Assembly (NCBI RefSeq): GCF_019697375.1
Contig: NZ_JAHCDI010000004.1
Span: 1,227,324-1,291,323 of the forward strand
Reading direction: 5' to 3'
Source of the DNA: Micromonospora tarapacensis
GTDB taxonomy: Bacteria > Actinomycetota > Actinomycetes > Mycobacteriales > Micromonosporaceae
Length of the DNA stretch: 64,000 nt
Shown in pieces: positions 43,492 to 53,746 of this stretch. The notes below the pieces were generated by a model. It had not been told where the DNA came from, ran no database searches, and was given only the letters and a program-made list of their open reading frames with translations. The position numbers and the translations under genes were made by a program. Positions within the stretch are counted from its first letter, which is position 1; each line of letters begins with the position of its first letter.

Positions 43492-44739
43492 ATGCGCAGG
43501 TCAACCCGGTCGCGCCGGCCATCCGGCAACGCGCGGACCAAGCGACTTCTGGCCGTCGGCGCCACGCTCGCTGTCTTCGGCGGCGTCGTCGCCGTGACCC
43601 AGATCTCGTCGGCCGGTGACCGACGGCCGAACAAGCAGCCCCGGCCGGCCTCGGCCGCGTGCGTGGAGCCGAGCCCCGGCGCCACCGCGCCAGCCGCCCG
43701 CGGCACCACCACCACGCGGACCTGGCAGAACGGCCGCTGGGTGGTCAACCACTGGGGCGACGGGCAGCAGACCGTGGAGGAGTGCCAGGAGACCCGCGAC
43801 GGCAACGGTGACGAGACCGCCGGCGCCCTCGCGGTGGCCTGCCCGGACGTGGTCAGTCGGCTGCCCCAGGTGCCCGACCGGGCCCGTGCCGAGGTGGACC
43901 GCAACCTGAACGCGCTGCAGACCCAGATCACCGAGGCGGACCAGCGGCTCGCGGCCGACGGCGACCGGGGGCAGGCGTTCATCCGCAACGCGATTCTCAA
44001 TCCGTTGGCCAGCAAGCGTCGGGCGACCCTCAACCGGATCAGAATCGCCATCGACCGGTTCGGCCCCCGGCCGCGTGGTCTGGCCGGTCTCGCCACCTGT
44101 CAGGTCCAGCCGGTCGACAACAACGACGGCGGCGACAATGGCGGCGGCGACAACGGTGGTGACAACGGCGGCGACAATGGCGACGACAACAACGGCCTCG
44201 ACGTGCTGGCCAGCAACTGCGACGACAGCCAGCTGCAGCCGCACGACGGTTTCCAGAACGGCAACCGCTGCATCAGCACCGCCTTCGGCGAGGTCGGCGC
44301 GGCGGCCAACAACCCGTCGCTGCTGATCACCGATTTCCCGCAGCAGATCAACCGTAACGAAGGCTTCTCGATCCAGGTCAGCACCCGCAACCTGATCCGG
44401 GACCGGTTCCTTCCGGCCGGCCAGGGCGGCTACTACCTGGAAAGCTCGCTGCTCAACGAGCAGGGCCTGACCCGTGGCCACTTCCACACCGCCTGCCGGA
44501 TGCTGCCCAGCGTCGACGAGGCGCCGGCACCGGAGCCGGTACCGGCCTTCTTCGTCGCCACCGAGGACGGTGGCGGTGGTGCCCAGCCGGACGAGGTGAC
44601 CATTCAGGTCCCGGGTCTGCCGGATTCCGGTGTCGCGCAGTGCGCGGTCTGGGCCGGTGACGGTTCGCACCGCATCCCGATGTCGGAGCGGGCCAACCAG
44701 ACCCCGGCGTTCGACGCGGTGCGGATCCAGGTCAACTGA
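43492..44739 (+). CDS. Secreted protein with Gly-Asp-Asn-rich linker, Pecanex-like unknown
   Basis: ATG 43492 follows AAGGAG by nine bases. A signal or anchor (KRLLAVGATLAVFGGVVAV) is followed by a Cys-containing domain with a long helical region (ARAEVDRNLNALQTQITEAD). A low-complexity linker of GGDN units comes next, then a C-terminal beta domain (NNPSLLITDFPQQINRNEGF) with paired Cys. The C-terminal part is well formed, with a conserved-looking GHFHTACRML. I do not recognise a characterised family and the word Pecanex in the call is only a loose resemblance of the linker. Function unknown; probably cell-surface. Confidence 0.75.
   Translation: MRRSTRSRRPSGNARTKRLLAVGATLAVFGGVVAVTQISSAGDRRPNKQPRPASAACVEPSPGATAPAARGTTTTRTWQNGRWVVNHWGDGQQTVEECQETRDGNGDETAGALAVACPDVVSRLPQVPDRARAEVDRNLNALQTQITEADQRLAADGDRGQAFIRNAILNPLASKRRATLNRIRIAIDRFGPRPRGLAGLATCQVQPVDNNDGGDNGGGDNGGDNGGDNGDDNNGLDVLASNCDDSQLQPHDGFQNGNRCISTAFGEVGAAANNPSLLITDFPQQINRNEGFSIQVSTRNLIRDRFLPAGQGGYYLESSLLNEQGLTRGHFHTACRMLPSVDEAPAPEPVPAFFVATEDGGGGAQPDEVTIQVPGLPDSGVAQCAVWAGDGSHRIPMSERANQTPAFDAVRIQVN
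44116..44193 (+). repeat. Minisatellite encoding GGDN repeats
   Basis: Degenerate GGCGGCGACAAT/GACAAC units encode a Gly-Gly-Asp-Asn linker inside the secreted protein. Such tracts commonly vary in copy number between strains. Confidence 0.7.
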
Positions 44740-44761
44740 CACCACTGAACTGACGCCAGGC

Positions 44762-44796
44762 GCGGGGCCGTCCGGAGATTCTCCGGGCGGCCCCGC
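44762..44796 (+). terminator. Terminator hairpin between the secreted protein and lsr2
   Basis: Seventeen-base arms at 44762-44778 and 44780-44796 (GCGGGGCCG... with ...CGGCCCCGC) pair with one mismatch. It lies between convergent genes and can serve both. Confidence 0.7.
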
Positions 44797-44854
44797 GGCA
44801 CGTTCAATGGCCGTCGTGCGTGACCAGTCCGTGCCAGAACGCCGTATCCGCTGC

Positions 44855-45202
44855 TCAGCGGTTCTTGTACGCCTCGACCACCTCGACCGGGATGCGACCC
44901 CGCTCGGAAATCTTGTAGCCGTTGTTGATCGCCCATTCCCGGACGGCGCGGTTCTGCTCGCGGTTCATTCCCTGGGGCGCCGAACCGTTGGCGCGGCGGG
45001 GGGCACGGCCGGTGTCGGCGCCACCACGGCCAAGTCGCCGACCCGCGTCGATAAACGGATCCAGCGCCTTGCGCAGGACCCCCGCGTTCTCGTCGGAGAC
45101 GTCAATGGTGTACGCCACGCCATCCAGGCTGAACTCGACCGTACGGTCGGCCTTTCCGCCGTCGAGGTCGTCGGTCAGCACCGTGATTACTTTCTTGGCC
45201 AT
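44855..45202 (-). CDS. lsr2: Lsr2 nucleoid-associated protein
   Basis: The 115-aa protein starts MAKKVITVLTDDLDGGKAD, has the N-terminal oligomerisation domain (VEFSLDGVAYTIDVSDENAG) and the C-terminal DNA-binding domain with the AT-hook-like RGRIP (NGYKISERGRIPVEVVEAY). Lsr2 coats A+T-rich and foreign DNA and silences it. ATG 45202 has GGGAG upstream. A likely target is the less G+C-rich segment at 29-36 kb, but that is inference. Confidence 0.95.
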   Translation of the reverse strand: MAKKVITVLTDDLDGGKADRTVEFSLDGVAYTIDVSDENAGVLRKALDPFIDAGRRLGRGGADTGRAPRRANGSAPQGMNREQNRAVREWAINNGYKISERGRIPVEVVEAYKNR

Positions 45203-45441
45203 CGTCAATTACTCCCTGTGTCTGACGGGGTGTGGTCAAAGTTTGACTCATCGCCCCGCAATTGCGCAACAAAAGCGCGCCCGGTGCCTGCTCGCGTTTC
45301 GTGCGGCGTCGAAATCCCGATTCCGGATCTCGTGGGCGCGGTGCGGTCGACCGGCCGGCGGGTCCGCCCGCGCATCGCGCCGCGCGCAGCGCCCGAACCG
45401 TGTCCTGGCTCACACGGAGGAACAACGTGGATCCGTCTCGA

Positions 45442-45466
45442 CTTGAGTCAAGCACGCTCAACTCAA
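45442..45466 (+). promoter_or_regulatory. HAIR-like HspR-binding site upstream of lon
   Basis: CTTGAGT at 45442-45448 and ACTCAA at 45461-45466 match the two halves of the HspR inverted repeat HAIR (CTTGAGT-N7-ACTCAAG). The spacing is 12 instead of 7, but CTTGA-G-TCAAG (45442-45452) is itself a palindrome. lon is a known HspR target in Streptomyces. The site is 20-40 bp before the lon start. Confidence 0.55.
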
Positions 45467-45484
45467 TGCGATAGCAGGTGTTCG

Positions 45485-47820
<2,336 letters not shown>

Positions 47821-47826
47821 GGCACG

Positions 47827-47861
47827 CGCGGAGGGATCCCGCTCGACGGGGTCCCTCCGCG
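47827..47861. terminator. Bidirectional terminator between lon and deaD
   Basis: Arms CGCGGAGGGATCCC (47827-47840) and GGGGTCCCTCCGCG (47848-47861) pair at 13 of 14 positions with a 7-nt loop, between convergent genes. Confidence 0.75.
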
Positions 47862-49565
47862 TCAGTGGCGGTCGTCGCGGTCGCGGCGGACGGTGGCCTT
47901 GCGGCCCTTGATGGTGCTGCCGCGCAGCCCGGAGATGACCTCGTCGGCGACCGAGTTCGGCACCTCGACCAGGGAGAAGCGGTCGGCGATCTCGATCGAG
48001 CCGATGTCCCGGCCACGGATTCCGGTCTCGCCGGTGATCGCGCCCACCAGGTCCTGCGGGCGCACCCCGGCGCGCCGGCCGAGGCCGATGAAGACCTGGG
48101 TGGTGCCGCTGGCACGGGGACGCCCCGGCCGGCGTTCGCCCCGGCCGTCGTATCCGGGCCGGGACTCCCGGCCCTCTCGACCTGCGCGGACCGCGACCTG
48201 CGGGATCTCCTCCTCGGCCTCGTCGGAGCCGGGCAGGTTGGCCTCGTGGGACAGTTTCACCGCGGCGAGCGCCACCTCCATCAGGTCGAACTCGTCGCTG
48301 AGCGTCTCCACGATGACCCGGAACGGGTCCAGGTCGTCCTCCAGCAGACTCTCCCGCAGCGCGGCCTGGGTCAGCTCCAGTCGGCGGGTACGCAGGTCGG
48401 CGACGGTGGGGATCTTGTCGATCGTGATCCGTTGCCCGGTGACCCGCTCGATGGTCTTGAGCATCCGGTGCTCCCGTGGCTCGGCCAGGGTGATGGCCAC
48501 CCCCTCCCGGCCGGCCCGGCCCACCCGGCCGATGCGGTGCACGTACGACTCCGGAGCCGACGGCACGTCGTAGTTGACCACGTGGCTGAGTTGTTCGACG
48601 TCCAGCCCGCGGGCCGCCACGTCGGTGGCGACCAGCAGGTCGGCGGTGCCGGCCCGGAGCCGTCCCATCACCCGGTCGCGCTGTTCCTGGCTCATCCCGC
48701 CGTGCAGCGCCTCGGCCCGGTACCCGCGACCGTTCATCGTCTCGGTGAGCCGGTCGACCTCCTCCCGGCTGCGGCAGAACACGATCGCCGCGGCGGGCGA
48801 CTCGACGTCGAGCACCCGGCCCAGCGCCGCCGGCTTGTGCGCCCGGGCCACCAGGTAGGCGCTCTGCCGTACCCGGGGCGCCTCCCCGGCGACCGCCTGC
48901 TCGCGGGCGATGAGGATCCGCAGCGGATCGTTCAGGTGAGCCCGGGCCATGCCGTCGATCCGCGACGGCATGGTCGCGGAGAAGAGCAGCGTCTGGCGCT
49001 GCTCGGGGGCGTGCTCCAGGATCGCGTCGATGTCCTCGGCGAAGCCCATGTCGAGCATCTCGTCCGCCTCGTCGAGCACCACCGCGGCGATGTTGCCCAG
49101 CCGCAGCGTGCCCCGGGCGATGTGGTCCAGTGCCCGGCCGGGGGTGGCCACCACGACGTCGACCCCGATGTCCAACGCCCGCAGCTGCCGGCCGATCGGC
49201 TGACCGCCGTAGATCGGCAGCACCCGGGCGCCGAGGTCCTTGCCGTAGCGGTGGAACGCCTCCGACACCTGCACCGCGAGTTCCCGCGTCGGCACCAGGA
49301 CCAGGGCCAGCGGGTCGCCCGTCCGATCGTCCGGCATCCGTTGCAGCAGGGGCAGTGCGAACGCCGCGGTCTTGCCGGTGCCCGTCGCCGCCTGCCCGAG
49401 CAGGTCCCGACCGGCCAGCAGCGGAGGGATCGCCTCGCGCTGGATCGGCGTGGGCTCCTCGTAGCCGAGCGCGGCGAGTGCGGCGAGCAGTTCGGGCCGC
49501 AGGCCGAGATCCGCGAAGGCGGGGTGGTCGGTGGACGGGGCGGGCTCTACGGGCGTGGAACTCAT
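47862..49565 (-). CDS. deaD: DEAD-box RNA helicase, DeaD/CsdA type
   Basis: All helicase motifs are present: Q motif (PTPIQREAIP), I ATGTGKT, Ia PTRELAVQV, II LDEADEMLD, III SATM, V ATDVAARGLD and VI HRIGRVGRAGR. A C-terminal DbpA-type RNA-binding domain follows (VFIGLGRRAGVRPQDLVGAI), preceded by a charged Arg/Gly linker. 567 aa is standard. It remodels RNA in ribosome assembly, cold adaptation and decay. ATG 49565 is the start. It is convergent with lon. Confidence 0.95.
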   Translation of the reverse strand: MSSTPVEPAPSTDHPAFADLGLRPELLAALAALGYEEPTPIQREAIPPLLAGRDLLGQAATGTGKTAAFALPLLQRMPDDRTGDPLALVLVPTRELAVQVSEAFHRYGKDLGARVLPIYGGQPIGRQLRALDIGVDVVVATPGRALDHIARGTLRLGNIAAVVLDEADEMLDMGFAEDIDAILEHAPEQRQTLLFSATMPSRIDGMARAHLNDPLRILIAREQAVAGEAPRVRQSAYLVARAHKPAALGRVLDVESPAAAIVFCRSREEVDRLTETMNGRGYRAEALHGGMSQEQRDRVMGRLRAGTADLLVATDVAARGLDVEQLSHVVNYDVPSAPESYVHRIGRVGRAGREGVAITLAEPREHRMLKTIERVTGQRITIDKIPTVADLRTRRLELTQAALRESLLEDDLDPFRVIVETLSDEFDLMEVALAAVKLSHEANLPGSDEAEEEIPQVAVRAGREGRESRPGYDGRGERRPGRPRASGTTQVFIGLGRRAGVRPQDLVGAITGETGIRGRDIGSIEIADRFSLVEVPNSVADEVISGLRGSTIKGRKATVRRDRDDRH

Positions 49566-49769
49566 GGGTCAAGCTTTTCATTACGCCCTTTCGCCCGCTG
49601 AGCCGACCACCGGAACACACGAGGGGGCCCGCCACCCCGTGCCCACCGGATGCTCATCTACCACTTCGCCACGCCTTAGGGGGATTCGGGAGTGCTGCTC
49701 GCACTCATCCCTATTTGCGTGATTACTGTCTGCAACAGGCGATCGTCGCGCCGGCAGAGAGGACCGACC

Positions 49770-50726
49770 ATGCGAGTGCCCAGCCGAAGCCCGGGACACC
49801 GGTCCGGTCCTCCCGTCACCCCGGCCCGTCGTCGGCAACGGGGTGTCGTCCGTCCGCTCGCCGCGGCTCCGCCCGACCTGGAGGCGTATCGCGACGCCGT
49901 GGCTGAACTGCTTGTCGAGGTGAGCGCGCTCGCCGGTGAGAGCAGCGCCAAGGCCCGCCAGGTGCTGATCGACCAGCGACTGCGGGAACCAGCCATCGCC
50001 GACGTGCTCGACGCGACCTCGCAGGGGTTGATCGGCGCCCGCGAGACCCTGCTGCTGGAGATGGCGCGGTACCAGCCGAACACCCGCAGCTCCGCCGCCG
50101 ACCTGGCCGCGCTGGTCCGGATCTACCTGCTGTCCCGGATCGACGTGATGTGGTGGCGCGACACGTCGACCTTCCTCACCGACAGCGAGGTCCACCACAG
50201 CACCGAGCTGGTCGACCTGGAGTGGCTACGGCGCCGGGAACTGCTGCGGTTCCGCTACACCGAGCAGCCCGGCACGGTCGTCGGCCGGGGGATACGCGCG
50301 CTGCGGCGCCGGGTGCTGCCGGACGCCACCCCACGCACCGCCGGCGTGCTGTTCCGGCGTGCCCGCCGAGAGGTGGTCGCCCTGCTCAACGCCATCGGAG
50401 ATGAGTTCGCCGCCGCCACCCCGGCGGGCACCCCGCCACTGTGGGTGACCAGCCTGGTCCGCAGCGCCGAGCACCAGTACCGGTTGCGGCGCCTGGGCTA
50501 CGCCGCGATGGTGCCCAGCGGCCACTGCCTGGGTTGGGCGGTCGACGTGGAGATGGAGTGGTACGGCCGCTTCGGTGCCCGGGACACCCTGGCCGGGGTA
50601 CTGCTGAACCGGCAGCGCGCCGGCGAGATCAACGTCGTCGACGAGGGACAGGCCTGGCACATCTGCCTCGCCCCGTCGGCGGCGCCGCGGCTGCGCGGAG
50701 CGTACGAAGCCGAGATGGGGATCTGA
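49770..50726 (+). CDS. DUF5715-like putative M15-type zinc peptidase
   Basis: ATG 49770 follows GAGAGGA. The C-terminal domain carries the VanY/M15 pattern: VTSLVRSAEHQYRLR, SGHCLGWAVDVEM (metal-binding His and Asp) and WHICL with a Trp-His. The N-terminal 200 residues are helical with an Arg-rich start and no clear signal peptide. It lies three bases before the asparagine-synthetase gene, so the two act together. An amidohydrolase or peptidase acting on a peptide or amide made by its partner is the simplest inference. Confidence 0.7.
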   Translation: MRVPSRSPGHRSGPPVTPARRRQRGVVRPLAAAPPDLEAYRDAVAELLVEVSALAGESSAKARQVLIDQRLREPAIADVLDATSQGLIGARETLLLEMARYQPNTRSSAADLAALVRIYLLSRIDVMWWRDTSTFLTDSEVHHSTELVDLEWLRRRELLRFRYTEQPGTVVGRGIRALRRRVLPDATPRTAGVLFRRARREVVALLNAIGDEFAAATPAGTPPLWVTSLVRSAEHQYRLRRLGYAAMVPSGHCLGWAVDVEMEWYGRFGARDTLAGVLLNRQRAGEINVVDEGQAWHICLAPSAAPRLRGAYEAEMGI

Positions 50727-50729
50727 ACG

Positions 50730-52340
50730 ATGTGCGGAATCGTGCTCAGCGTCGGCCCGGAGGCCGACCCGGCGATCTTCCGGCGGATGCTCGGCACGCT
50801 CGCCCCGCGAGGTGAGGTCACCGAAACCCGGTACGAGAGTGGCCTGCTGGCCGGAACCCGGCGGTTGCGGGTGGTGGACCGGGAGCGTGCGGTGCAGCCC
50901 TGGGTCTCCGCCGACGAACGCTGGCTGCTCTGCTACAACGGCGAGGTCTTCAACCACCACGAGTTGCGTACCGAGCTGAGCGGACTCGGCCACCGGTTCC
51001 GCAGCAGCAGCGACACCGAGGTGGTGCTCGCCGCCTTCGAGCACTGGGGCGAGCGGATGGTGACCCGGCTGCGCGGCGAGTACGCGTTCGCCGTCGTGGA
51101 ACGGGCCACCGGTCGGGCGTACCTGGTGCGGGACCCGCTCGGGGTGAAGCCGCTCTACTGGGCGCGGACGCCGGGGTGCCTGCACGTGGCGAGCGAGGTG
51201 AAGGCGCTGACGCGGCTGGGCGTGCCGGTGGCGGAGGTGCCGCCGGGACAGCACGGCTGGGCCGACGCCGACCGGCAGGTCCGGCTGCGGCCGTACGTGG
51301 ACCTGCTCGCCCTCGGCGCGGGGCTGCCGGTGGTGGCGGACCCGGACGAGGCCGCCCTGCTCGTCCGTACCGCCCTCACCGACAGCATCCGGGTGCGGCT
51401 GGACACCGACCTCACGGTGGGCGTGGTGCTCTCCGGCGGGCTGGACAGCTCGCTGGCGCTGCTGCACGCGGCACAGCTGCATCCGGACTGCGTCGCGGTC
51501 ACCGTCGGTGCGCCGGGCAGCCCCGACCTGGCGTACGCCCGCCGGCTGGCGAAGGACCTCGGCGTGCCGCACGAGGTGGTGGAGCTGCGCCCGCGCGACA
51601 TCCGGCTCGCCGACGTGCGGGAGGCGATCCGGATGTCGGAGCTGACCGAGTACGGCGACATCATCAACGCGGTGGTCTCGGTGCCGATCTTCCGCCGGCT
51701 GCGGGAGCTGGGCGTCAAGGTGGTGCTCACCGGCGACGGCTCCGACGAGCTGTTCGGCGGTTACCCGATGTACCACGAGGTCGGACCGGCGGCGTCCCGG
51801 CGCCTCTTCCTGCACAAGATCCGCAACCTGTGCCGTACCGAGTTGCAGCGGGTCGACCGGACCAGCATGGGGTTCGGTGTCGAGGCCCGGGTGCCGTTCC
51901 TGGACCTGGCCGTGGTCGAGCTGGCGATGCGGCTGCCGATCGAGCTGAAGATGCGCGCCGGCCAGGAGAAGTGGATCGTCCGGCGGGCCTTCGCCGACCT
52001 GTTGCCCGACTACATCCGGCGCCGCCCGAAGAACCCGATGTCGTACTCGTCCGGCCTGCACGAGCGGGCCCGGCTGTACAAGCCACTCTTCGCCCGGCTG
52101 TACCGTTCGTTCGGCTACCACCTGCTGGAGCCGGTCCGCCGCGACTTCGACAGCGTGCTGATGCGCTGCGGCAACGACCTGGACGCCGCACTCGCCGCCG
52201 GCCGGGCCAGGCCGGACTACACCGTGCTGGAACACGCCCGCGACCTGGTCGGCGCGGCACGGTGGAACGCCGCGCCGATGATGCGCCGGCTGGTGTCCCC
52301 GCGCCGCAACCGGGGCGACGGGGCACCGCTGCCCGGCTGA
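50730..52340 (+). CDS. asnB: Glutamine-hydrolysing asparagine synthetase-like protein
   Basis: Class II glutamine amidotransferase domain with nucleophile Cys2 (MCGIVLSVG), NGEVFNHHELR and SDTEVVLAAFEHWG. The synthetase domain has the PP-loop LSGGLDSS and LTGDGSDELFGGYPMY. The usual HRGPD glutamine-site motif is replaced by PRGEVTET, so glutamine handling may differ. 536 aa is shorter than many AsnB proteins. It amidates Asp or another carboxylate using Gln and ATP. Coupling with the M15-like gene suggests a specialised amide or peptide product rather than general asparagine supply. Confidence 0.82.
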   Translation: MCGIVLSVGPEADPAIFRRMLGTLAPRGEVTETRYESGLLAGTRRLRVVDRERAVQPWVSADERWLLCYNGEVFNHHELRTELSGLGHRFRSSSDTEVVLAAFEHWGERMVTRLRGEYAFAVVERATGRAYLVRDPLGVKPLYWARTPGCLHVASEVKALTRLGVPVAEVPPGQHGWADADRQVRLRPYVDLLALGAGLPVVADPDEAALLVRTALTDSIRVRLDTDLTVGVVLSGGLDSSLALLHAAQLHPDCVAVTVGAPGSPDLAYARRLAKDLGVPHEVVELRPRDIRLADVREAIRMSELTEYGDIINAVVSVPIFRRLRELGVKVVLTGDGSDELFGGYPMYHEVGPAASRRLFLHKIRNLCRTELQRVDRTSMGFGVEARVPFLDLAVVELAMRLPIELKMRAGQEKWIVRRAFADLLPDYIRRRPKNPMSYSSGLHERARLYKPLFARLYRSFGYHLLEPVRRDFDSVLMRCGNDLDAALAAGRARPDYTVLEHARDLVGAARWNAAPMMRRLVSPRRNRGDGAPLPG

Positions 52341-52371
52341 ACCGCCGCCCGAGCGGACTGGTGGCCCGCGG

Positions 52372-52392
52372 TTGACTCTGACACGGTGTCAG
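52372..52392 (+). promoter_or_regulatory. MerR-type promoter/operator
   Basis: TTGACT (-35 like, 52372-52377) is followed at once by CTGACACGGTGTCAG (52378-52392), a perfect 7-1-7 palindrome lying in the promoter spacer, the position typical for MerR-family operators. It is 20 bp upstream of the MerR gene, implying autoregulation. Confidence 0.7.
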
Positions 52393-52411
52393 CGCCGACC
52401 GTGGAGGGACC

Positions 52412-53233
52412 ATGTTCACCATCGGAGACTTCGCCAGCCTGGGCCGGGTGTCGGTGCGGATGCTGCGGCACTACGACAGCATCGGACTGCTGCCGCCGGC
52501 CGCCGTCGACCCGCACAGCGGCTACCGCTACTACACCGCCGCCCAGCTGGGCCGGCTCAACCGGGTGATCGCCCTCAAGGACCTGGGCCTGACACTGGGC
52601 CAGGTGCGGGCGATCCTCGACGACGCCGTCGACCTCGCCGAGCTGCGCGGCATGCTGCGGCTGCGCCGTGCCCAACTGGAGGCGCAGCTGGCGGCGGACA
52701 CCGCCCGGCTGTCCGGGGTCGAGGCGAGGCTCCACATGATCGAGACGGAGGGTCGGATGACCAGTCAGGACGTTGTGATCAAGAAGCTCCCGCCGATCCG
52801 GGTCGCGGAGCTGAGCGCGGTCGCCCGCAGCTACGACGGCGCGGACATCGGCCCGGTGCTGACCCCGCTCTACCCGGAGCTGTTCCGCCGGCTGGAGGCC
52901 GCCGGCGTCCGCCCGATCGGGCCGGCGCTGGCCTGGTACGACCCGGCCGACGACGGCGAGGCGGTCGTGGTGCACGCCGGGGTCGGGTTCGACGCCGGCC
53001 CGGCGGCGGCCCGCGACTTCGCCGTGGTGGACCTGCCGCCGGTCACGGCGGCGACGACGATCCACCACGGCCCGATGGACTCGGCCGACCGCAGCCTGCA
53101 GGTGTTGGCCCGCTGGATCGAGGAGAACGACTGGCGGACGGACGGCTACGCCCGTGAGTTCTACCTGGAGTACTGGCCCGAGGAGGCCGACAAGGGCGTC
53201 ACCGAGCTGCAACTGCCGGTGCGTCGGGCCTGA
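52412..53233 (+). CDS. MerR-family regulator with GyrI-like effector domain
   Basis: The N-terminal MerR HTH is clear (FTIGDFASLGRVSVRMLRHY, then GYRYYTAAQLGRLNRVIALK). A coiled coil (LRRAQLEAQLAADTARL) links it to a GyrI-like/BmrR-type ligand domain (residues about 120-273). ATG 52412 follows GGAGGG. The architecture is of drug- or metabolite-sensing MerR activators. No efflux gene is adjacent, so it may mainly regulate itself and distant targets. Confidence 0.93.
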   Translation: MFTIGDFASLGRVSVRMLRHYDSIGLLPPAAVDPHSGYRYYTAAQLGRLNRVIALKDLGLTLGQVRAILDDAVDLAELRGMLRLRRAQLEAQLAADTARLSGVEARLHMIETEGRMTSQDVVIKKLPPIRVAELSAVARSYDGADIGPVLTPLYPELFRRLEAAGVRPIGPALAWYDPADDGEAVVVHAGVGFDAGPAAARDFAVVDLPPVTAATTIHHGPMDSADRSLQVLARWIEENDWRTDGYAREFYLEYWPEEADKGVTELQLPVRRA

Positions 53234-53238
53234 ACCCG

Positions 53239-53272
53239 GACGGCCGCCCGGCACGGAGGGCGGGCGGCCGTC
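53239..53272 (+). terminator. Terminator hairpin after merR
   Basis: Twelve-base arms GACGGCCGCCCG (53239-53250) and CGGGCGGCCGTC (53261-53272) pair perfectly with a 10-nt loop, six bases after the stop codon. Confidence 0.75.
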
Positions 53273-53371
53273 GCTCGCCGGTCTCCGGCCGGCTCAGCCG
53301 GCGTCGCCACGGAAGCCGATCGCGGCGAGCGTGCCGAGAATCGCCACGGCCGCGCTGGTGCGGCGGCCCGG

Positions 53372-53593
53372 TCAGCCGGCGGGCGGGTACGGGTCGTCCT
53401 GGTAGGTGAATTCGGTCTCGATCTTCCCGTCGGCGGTGTGCACCACGAGCTGGCTGGGCTCGTTGCCGTGCGCCGCCGTGCGCCCGGCGTCGACCGCCCG
53501 CTGCTTCGTGTCGTAGTGGCCGACGATCGTGCTGCCCTGCTCGACCTTCCAGCCAGCGCCGTCGGGCACCACGTGGTACTCGTTGCGTTTCAT
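53372..53593 (-). CDS. DUF2188-domain protein
   Basis: The 73-aa protein starts MKRNEYHVVPDGAGWKVEQG and contains LVVHTADGKIETEFTYQDD, the DUF2188 pattern. Small, acidic C-terminus. ATG 53593 has GGGGTGG a few bases upstream. Function of the family is not established. Confidence 0.85.
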   Translation of the reverse strand: MKRNEYHVVPDGAGWKVEQGSTIVGHYDTKQRAVDAGRTAAHGNEPSQLVVHTADGKIETEFTYQDDPYPPAG

Positions 53594-53746
53594 GTCACCA
53601 CCCCTGTCCTGCGTGACGGACGAGGTACCCGTGGCGCGCGGGAGGAAACGCGACGGATGGTGTCCTCGGGTCCGCACCGCCGGTACGCGACCGGGCCCGG
53701 CCACCCGCGGTGCGGGTCGGGGCCGGGCCCGGTGGGTGCGGGGTGC

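Noticed and set aside
44116..44193. Repeat considered as a CRISPR-like or regulatory array
   Set aside because: The units are in frame inside a coding region and encode a GGDN linker. There are no spacers.
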